A stretch of 64,000 nucleotides of DNA, taken from contig NZ_QOKW01000021.1 in NCBI RefSeq assembly GCF_008365375.1, forward strand, positions 1-64,000, written 5' to 3'. Below the pieces are notes generated by a model, which saw only the letters and a list, made by a program, of their open reading frames with translations, had not been told where the DNA came from and made no database searches. The position numbers and the translations under genes are program-made. Source of the DNA: Roseomonas genomospecies 6 (GTDB lineage Bacteria > Pseudomonadota > Alphaproteobacteria > Azospirillales > Azospirillaceae). Of this stretch, positions 59,075-64,000 are shown in pieces (position 1 is the first letter of the stretch; each line of letters opens with the position of its first letter).

Positions 59075-60376
59075 ATGCACGACCAAGGGCAGCCCCAGAA
59101 AAAGCCGCTCTACACGAACCTGACCTTTCAGGTTCTGTCCGCCATCACCATCGGCATCCTTCTCGGCCATTTCTATCCGGCCCTTGCGGTGCAGATGAAG
59201 CCGCTGGGCGACGTCTTCATCAAGATGATCAAGATGGTCATCGGCCCGATCGTTTTCCTGACCGTCGTCACCGGCATCTCCTCCATCGGCGACATGAAGA
59301 AGGTCGGTAAGGTCGGCGGCAAGGCGATCCTGTATTTCGAGATCGTCACCACCTTCGCCCTGGGGCTCGGCCTTCTGGTCGTCAATCTGGTGAAGCCCGG
59401 CGCCGGCATGAACATCCAGGCCGGTTCGCTGAAGGCCGATGCCGTTGCCAAATACGCGACCGAGGCGCAGAACCACACCACCATCGACTTCCTGGTCAAC
59501 ATCGTCCCGGACAACGTCGTCGGCGCCTTCGTCAAGGGCGACATGCTGCAGATCCTGTTCTTCGCGGTGATCTTCGGCGTCGCGCTGTCCGCCATGGGAC
59601 AGAAGGGCAAGGTGGTCGAGGACATGTTCGAGAAGGTGTCGCACGCCATGTTCGGCGTGATCGGCATCCTGATGCGCGTCGCCCCGCTGGGTGCCTTCGG
59701 CGCGATGTCCTTCACCATCGGCAAGTACGGCGTGTCGTCGCTGACCTCGCTGGGCCAGCTCATGGCCGCGGTCTACATCACCATGGCGCTGTTCGTCTTC
59801 GTCGTGCTGGGCAGCATCGCTCGCCTGTACAACTTCAGCCTGTGGTCCTTCCTGCGCTACATCAAGGACGAGCTTCTGATCGTGCTCGGCACCTCCTCGT
59901 CGGAGTCCGTTCTGCCCCGCATGATGGAGAAGATGCAGAAGTTCGGTTGCTCCAAGCACGTCGTCGGCCTCGTCATCCCGACCGGCTATTCCTTCAACCT
60001 GGACGGCACCTCCATCTACCTGTCGATGGCCGCGATCTTCATCGCCCAGGCCTTCAACATCGACCTGACGATCTGGCAGCAACTCACCATTCTCGGCCTG
60101 CTGATGCTGACCTCGAAGGGGGCGGCTGCGGTCACCGGCGGCGGCTTCGTGACGCTGGCGGCCACCCTGTCGGCCACCGGCCAGCTTCCCATCGAAGGTC
60201 TGGCGCTGCTGCTGGGCGTGGACCGCTTCATGTCGGAGGCCCGTGCGATCACCAACCTGATCGGCAACGGCGTCGCCACCGTCGTGGTCGCCAAGATGGA
60301 AGGCGAGTTCGACGAGACCAAGGCGGTCGCCGAATACCAGCAGCACTTCAAGGAACCGGCCCTGGCCCGCGTCTGA
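59075..60376 (+). CDS. dctA: C4-dicarboxylate:cation symporter DctA
   Basis: A 433-residue membrane transporter for succinate, fumarate and malate (dicarboxylate/amino acid:cation family). It has LTFQVLSAITIGILLGHFYP at the N-terminus, GTSSSESVLPRMMEKM for the serine-rich re-entrant loop and IPTGYSFNLDGTSIY for the second motif. ATG 59075 has GAGGAG upstream. Controlled by the divergent dctBD genes. Confidence 0.97.
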   Translation: MHDQGQPQKKPLYTNLTFQVLSAITIGILLGHFYPALAVQMKPLGDVFIKMIKMVIGPIVFLTVVTGISSIGDMKKVGKVGGKAILYFEIVTTFALGLGLLVVNLVKPGAGMNIQAGSLKADAVAKYATEAQNHTTIDFLVNIVPDNVVGAFVKGDMLQILFFAVIFGVALSAMGQKGKVVEDMFEKVSHAMFGVIGILMRVAPLGAFGAMSFTIGKYGVSSLTSLGQLMAAVYITMALFVFVVLGSIARLYNFSLWSFLRYIKDELLIVLGTSSSESVLPRMMEKMQKFGCSKHVVGLVIPTGYSFNLDGTSIYLSMAAIFIAQAFNIDLTIWQQLTILGLLMLTSKGAAAVTGGGFVTLAATLSATGQLPIEGLALLLGVDRFMSEARAITNLIGNGVATVVVAKMEGEFDETKAVAEYQQHFKEPALARV

Positions 60377-60521
60377 GGCGGGGCCGGCCTCCGGTCCAAC
60401 CTCCGGTTCCCGAGGGGGGTGAAAAGGAGAGGGCGGTCCGCCACGGGCTGCCCCTTTCCCATTCCGGTGCTCGGGCAATTCGGGTATAAGCCGGAGGGGA
60501 AACAGTTCGTCGTTCGGCAAA

Positions 60522-60540
60522 TTAACTGAAATTAAGTTAA
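60522..60540 (+). promoter_or_regulatory. AT-rich inverted repeat before maeB
   Basis: TTAACT (60522-60527) and AGTTAA (60535-60540) flank GAAATTA, just ahead of the AGGGGAGAGGA ribosome site. The AT-rich dyad stands out in GC-rich DNA and may be an operator or promoter spacer for the malic enzyme gene. Confidence 0.4.
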
Positions 60541-60555
60541 AAGGGGAGAGGACGT

Positions 60556-62874
60556 ATGTCCGGCGACTTCGACGCTATGGCGCTTGAGTACCACCGGAAC
60601 CCGAAGCCCGGTAAGCTGGCGATCACCGCCACCAAGCCCATGGCGAACCAGCGCGACCTCGCGCTGGCCTACTCGCCGGGCGTGGCCGCGGCGTCCAGCG
60701 CCATTGCCGCCGACCCGGCCCAGGCCGCGGAACTGACGGCCCGCGCGAACCTCGTCGCGGTCGTCACCAACGGCACGGCGGTGCTGGGGCTGGGCGACAT
60801 CGGTCCGATGGCCGCCAAGCCGGTCATGGAAGGCAAGGCCGTCCTCTTCAAGAAGTTCGCCGGCATCGACTGCTTCGACCTGGAGTTGAACGAGAAGGAC
60901 GTTGACGGCCTGGTGGACACCATCGTCCGCCTGGAGCCGACCTTCGGCGCCATCAACCTGGAAGACATCGCCGCCCCGGCCTGCTTCGAGGTGGAGCGCC
61001 GCTGCCGCGAGCGGATGAAGATCCCGGTCTTCCACGACGACCAGCACGGCACCGCCATCGTGGTGGGGGCCGCCGTCCTGAACGGGCTGAAGCTGGTCGG
61101 CAAGGACATCTCTACCGTCAAGGTCGTCTCGACCGGCGGCGGGGCCGCGGGCATCGCCTGCCTCGACCTGATGCTCAGCCTGGGCGTGAAGCGCGAAAAC
61201 GTCTGGCTGGTCGACCGCATCGGCGTGGTCCACAAGGGCCGCAACGAGGAGATGAACCCCTACAAGGACGCCTACGCGCAGGAGACGGACGCCCGCGTGC
61301 TGGACGACGTCATCGACGGGGCGGACATCTTCCTGGGCCTGTCCGGCGCCAAGGTGCTGAAGCCCGAAATGCTGATGCGCATGGCGGACAAGCCGCTGGT
61401 CCTGGCGCTCGCCAACCCGGAGCCGGAGATCATGCCGGATCTCGCCCGGCAGGCCCGCCCCGACGCCATCATCGCCACGGGCCGGTCGGACTTCCCCAAC
61501 CAGGTCAACAACGTCCTCTGCTTCCCCTTCATCTTCCGCGGCGCGCTGGACGTCGGCGCGACGACGGTGAACGAGGAGATGAAGATCGCCGCGACCCACG
61601 CCATGGCCAGCCTCGCCCAGGCGGAGCCGTCGGACGTGGTGGCCGCCGCCTATGTGGGTGAGAACTTGCGCTTCGGCCCGGACTACATTCTTCCGAAGCC
61701 CTTCGACCCCCGTCTGGTCATCGAGGTGTCGTCGGCCGTCGCCAGGGCGGCCATGGAGTCGGGCGTGGCGACTCGCCCCATCGCCGATTTCCGCGCCTAC
61801 CGCGACAGCTTGGGCCAATACGTCTTCCGCTCCGGCCTCGTCATGAAGCCGGTCATCACCAAGGCGAAGGCGGCGCCCAAGCGCATCGTCTACGCCGAGG
61901 GCGAGGACCCGCGCGTCCTGCGCTGCGCCCAGGTGGTGGTGGACGACGGCATCGCCCAACCGATCCTGCTGGGCCGCGCCGACGTGATCGAGCGGACCAT
62001 CGCCGACATGGGCCTGCGCATCCGCCCCGGCAAGGATGTGGAGGTGATCGAGGCCGCCCGCGACCTGCGCTGCCACAACTACGCCGAGGTCTACCGGCAG
62101 CGCATGGGCCGCCGCGGCGTGTCGCCGGCCAACGCGCTGAACGTCGTGCGCACCCAGCCGACCGTCTTCGGCGCGCTGATGGTCCGCCGGGGCGAGGCCG
62201 ACGGCATGGTCTGTGGCACGTCGGGCCGCTACGGCGACCACTTCAACCACGTCATGGACGTGATCGGCCTGCGCAAGGGCGTGAAGGTGGCTGGCGCCAT
62301 GAACGGCCTGATCTCGCAGAAGGGCACGCACTTCATCTGCGACACCTACGTCAACCCCGACCCGACCGCCGAGCAGGTGGCCGAGATCGCCCGGCTGGCG
62401 GCGGAGGAGGTGAAGCGCTTCGGCATCGAGCCGAAGGTGGCGCTGCTCTCCCACTCCAACTTCGGCAGCGCGGAAACGCCGTCCGCCCGCAAGATGCGGC
62501 AGGCCTACCAGCTCATCGCGGAGGAGATGCCCGATCTGGAGGTGGACGGCGAGATGCACGCCGACGCCGCCCTGTCGGAGGTGCTGCGCAAGGGCGTTCT
62601 GCCCGACAGCCGCCTGAAGGGCGAGGCGAACCTGCTGGTCATGCCGACGCTGGACGCCGCCAACATCGCCTTCAACATGCTGAAGATCATGGCCGACGCG
62701 CAGAATGTCGGGCCGATGCTGCTGGGGGCCGCGCGTCCCGTGCACATCGTCACCCCGTCGGTGACCACGCGCGGTCTGGTCAACATGACGGCGGTGGCGG
62801 TTGTGGACGCCCAGCTCGCCGCCCCGGTCAACGCGGCTCCGCGTCCCCCGGCGATGCAGGACGGCGCGGACTGA
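60556..62874 (+). CDS. maeB: NADP-dependent malic enzyme with phosphotransacetylase-like domain
   Basis: 772 residues. Residues about 1-425 are malic enzyme (KPMANQRDLALAYSPGVA, FHDDQHGTAIVVGAAVLNGL, STGGGAAGIACLDLML with the NAD(P) loop). Residues about 430-765 resemble phosphotransacetylase (PKRIVYAEGEDPRVLRCAQ, YRQRMGRRGV, NFGSAETPSARKM). This fused MaeB type is usual in alphaproteobacteria; the second domain is regulatory and generally lacks PTA activity. It decarboxylates malate to pyruvate, complementing DctA-driven dicarboxylate uptake next door. Confidence 0.95.
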   Translation: MSGDFDAMALEYHRNPKPGKLAITATKPMANQRDLALAYSPGVAAASSAIAADPAQAAELTARANLVAVVTNGTAVLGLGDIGPMAAKPVMEGKAVLFKKFAGIDCFDLELNEKDVDGLVDTIVRLEPTFGAINLEDIAAPACFEVERRCRERMKIPVFHDDQHGTAIVVGAAVLNGLKLVGKDISTVKVVSTGGGAAGIACLDLMLSLGVKRENVWLVDRIGVVHKGRNEEMNPYKDAYAQETDARVLDDVIDGADIFLGLSGAKVLKPEMLMRMADKPLVLALANPEPEIMPDLARQARPDAIIATGRSDFPNQVNNVLCFPFIFRGALDVGATTVNEEMKIAATHAMASLAQAEPSDVVAAAYVGENLRFGPDYILPKPFDPRLVIEVSSAVARAAMESGVATRPIADFRAYRDSLGQYVFRSGLVMKPVITKAKAAPKRIVYAEGEDPRVLRCAQVVVDDGIAQPILLGRADVIERTIADMGLRIRPGKDVEVIEAARDLRCHNYAEVYRQRMGRRGVSPANALNVVRTQPTVFGALMVRRGEADGMVCGTSGRYGDHFNHVMDVIGLRKGVKVAGAMNGLISQKGTHFICDTYVNPDPTAEQVAEIARLAAEEVKRFGIEPKVALLSHSNFGSAETPSARKMRQAYQLIAEEMPDLEVDGEMHADAALSEVLRKGVLPDSRLKGEANLLVMPTLDAANIAFNMLKIMADAQNVGPMLLGAARPVHIVTPSVTTRGLVNMTAVAVVDAQLAAPVNAAPRPPAMQDGAD

Positions 62875-62890
62875 GCAACAACGGTCGATG

Positions 62891-62919
62891 ATCCCCTCTC
62901 CCGTCCCGGGAGAGGGGAT
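62891..62919 (+). repeat. 12-bp-arm hairpin covering the ribosome site of the next gene
   Basis: ATCCCCTCTCCC (62891-62902) and GGGAGAGGGGAT (62908-62919) are perfect arms. The right arm contains the AGAGGGG ribosome site of the TPR gene starting at 62922. It could end maeB transcription, limit TPR translation, or be a member of a dispersed repeat family. Confidence 0.6.
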
Positions 62920-62921
62920 GA

Positions 62922-64000
62922 ATGGCGGCCAACGGAATGGTTCCCGACGATCCCCCCATCCTGGCGGCGCTGGCCGCCCGTCACCACGCCGAGGGACGGT
63001 TGGCCGAGGCGGTGACCGCCTACACCGACGCCTTGCGGCTGGACCGGCGCAACCCGGCGCTGCTCTACGGATTCGGGCTGGTGCTGCGCGATCTCGGGCA
63101 GGTGGAGGGGGCCGCCAAGTGCCTCGAGGCGGCCTTTGCGCTCGATCCCGATGGCGTGAACTCCATTGGCGTGGACGCGGCGGATTGCCTGGGCACGCTC
63201 CGCGCCGGTCAGGGCCGTTTCGCGGAGGCCGAAGCCTGCCACCGCGCCGCTCTGGCGCGGCGGGCCGACCGGGCGCCGGTCTGGAACAATCTGGGAAACG
63301 CGCTGAGCCGGCAGGCGCGCGCGGCGGAGGCTCTGGCGGCGTGGCGGCGCGCCGTGCTGCTCGACCCCGCTCTTCCGGAAGGGCTGTCCAACCTCGGCAA
63401 CGGGTTGCGCGACGCGGAGCGGCTGGAGGAGGCCGAGCGGACGCACCGCCGCGCCCTGCGGCTGATGCCGGACGAGCCGCAGGCGAACAACAATTTCGGT
63501 CATGCGCTGCAAGGGCGGCTTCGCCACGCGGAGGCGGCGCGCTGGTTCCGCCGCGCCCTGGCGCTCGATCCCGGCTATGCGGCGGCGCTCTGCAACCTCG
63601 GTCTGGCCGTGCAGCGGCTGGGCGACGGGTGGCGGGCGGAGACGCTCTACGGACGGGCGCTGCGGCTGATGCCCGATCTGGCGCTGGCCCATTTCAACCG
63701 CGCCCTGCTTCGTCTGGAGCGCGGCGATCTGGCGGAGGGTTGGGCCGGCTATGGCTGGCGCTTCGCGTCGGGGCAGGTGCGGGCGGGGCGGCAGCCGCGG
63801 ATTCCGGCGTGGCGCGGCGAGGATATGACCGGCCGGCGCCTGCTGGTGTGGGGGGAGCAGGGCGTGGGCGACACCATCCTGTTCTCCTCCCTCTGCGCCG
63901 ATGCCATCGCCCGCGCCCGGTCCGTGGTGATCGAGACCGACCGGCGGCTTGTGCCTCTGTTCGCCCGCTCCTTTCCGACCGCTCTGGTCCGACCCCAGCG
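62922..64000 (+). CDS. TPR protein (cut by the window end)
   Basis: Starts at ATG 62922 (MAANGMVPDDPPILAALAAR) or 62937. At least 359 residues; most of it is TPR repeats (e.g. AEAVTAYTDALRLDRRNPAL, VWNNLGNALSRQARAAEALA). The end shows the shift into an OGT or GT-like linker (GWAGYGWRFASGQVR, RLLVWGEQGVGDTILFSSLC). That last motif is seen in TPR-glycosyltransferases of this group, so the full protein is probably longer than the part visible here. Separate from the 53385 gene. Confidence 0.85.
   Translation, partial: MAANGMVPDDPPILAALAARHHAEGRLAEAVTAYTDALRLDRRNPALLYGFGLVLRDLGQVEGAAKCLEAAFALDPDGVNSIGVDAADCLGTLRAGQGRFAEAEACHRAALARRADRAPVWNNLGNALSRQARAAEALAAWRRAVLLDPALPEGLSNLGNGLRDAERLEEAERTHRRALRLMPDEPQANNNFGHALQGRLRHAEAARWFRRALALDPGYAAALCNLGLAVQRLGDGWRAETLYGRALRLMPDLALAHFNRALLRLERGDLAEGWAGYGWRFASGQVRAGRQPRIPAWRGEDMTGRRLLVWGEQGVGDTILFSSLCADAIARARSVVIETDRRLVPLFARSFPTALVRPQ

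Overview
The window is GC-rich DNA from an alphaproteobacterium. The set petABC (cytochrome bc1), ScfR/PccR-type regulator with pccB-pccA-bioY and methylmalonyl-CoA mutase, xseB-ispA-dxs-tlyA, and divergent dctA / dctBD fits Rhodospirillales, most likely an Azospirillum-like species. That assignment is inferred from gene content; no search was run.

Region 1 (1-20339) is mobile DNA at a tRNA-Gln(TTG) gene. Bases 1-126 look like the end of an IS5-type insertion sequence that cut the 3' end off a leftward integrase gene (104-1564), the remnant of an older island. Next to it lies a compact prophage-like element bounded by a 20-bp direct repeat (1651-1670 and 20320-20339; the right copy is the 3' end of the tRNA). 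It carries a second, homologous but intact integrase; a lambda-type head and packaging module (terminase small and large subunits, portal, fused protease-capsid protein, gpW-like connector, DUF2190 decoration protein, head-tail joining proteins); and part of a siphovirus tail (terminator, tube, chaperone with a textbook -1 frameshift site, tape measure, one minor tail protein). The late operon then stops. No tail-tip, receptor-binding, lysis or recognisable replication genes are seen. The rest is a leftward AT-rich cassette of unknown genes, an RHH-domain protein, an unknown 219-aa protein, and a 672-bp gene-free stretch with three copies of a 23-bp motif around an AT-rich core.

Region 2 (20473-31753) is chromosomal. 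It has a leftward MoxR ATPase / DUF58 / DUF4159 membrane protein / VWA-like membrane protein operon, then rightward DUF1285, Nudix CoA pyrophosphatase, DUF6111 and CCA-adding enzyme, then leftward trmL-hemF.

Region 3 (32010-43612) holds the bc1 operon petABC with a clear terminator, DUF924, a stand-alone receiver protein, DUF423, an ArsR-family repressor whose two cysteines have the spacing of SqrR/BigR persulfide sensors next to a TusA sulfurtransferase, a class II histone-deacetylase-like protein, and the isoprenoid cluster xseB-ispA-dxs followed by an HWE/HisKA_2-type kinase and tlyA.

Region 4 (43622-53377) is a propionyl-CoA assimilation block. A PccR-like regulator diverges from pccB-pccA-bioY-methylmalonyl-CoA mutase, and a PccR-type operator lies between them. 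A racemase-family gene and a DUF2161 gene flank the block.

Region 5 (53385-64000) has a TPR/O-GlcNAc-transferase-like protein, the dctB-dctD two-component system divergent from dctA (with a sigma-54 promoter and DctD-type upstream sites), a malic enzyme fused to a phosphotransacetylase-like domain, and the start of another TPR protein cut by the window end. C4-dicarboxylate uptake (DctA) and malic enzyme are metabolically linked, and the methylmalonyl-CoA route also delivers succinyl-CoA to the same pool. A family of GC-rich palindromic repeats sits in several intergenic gaps.
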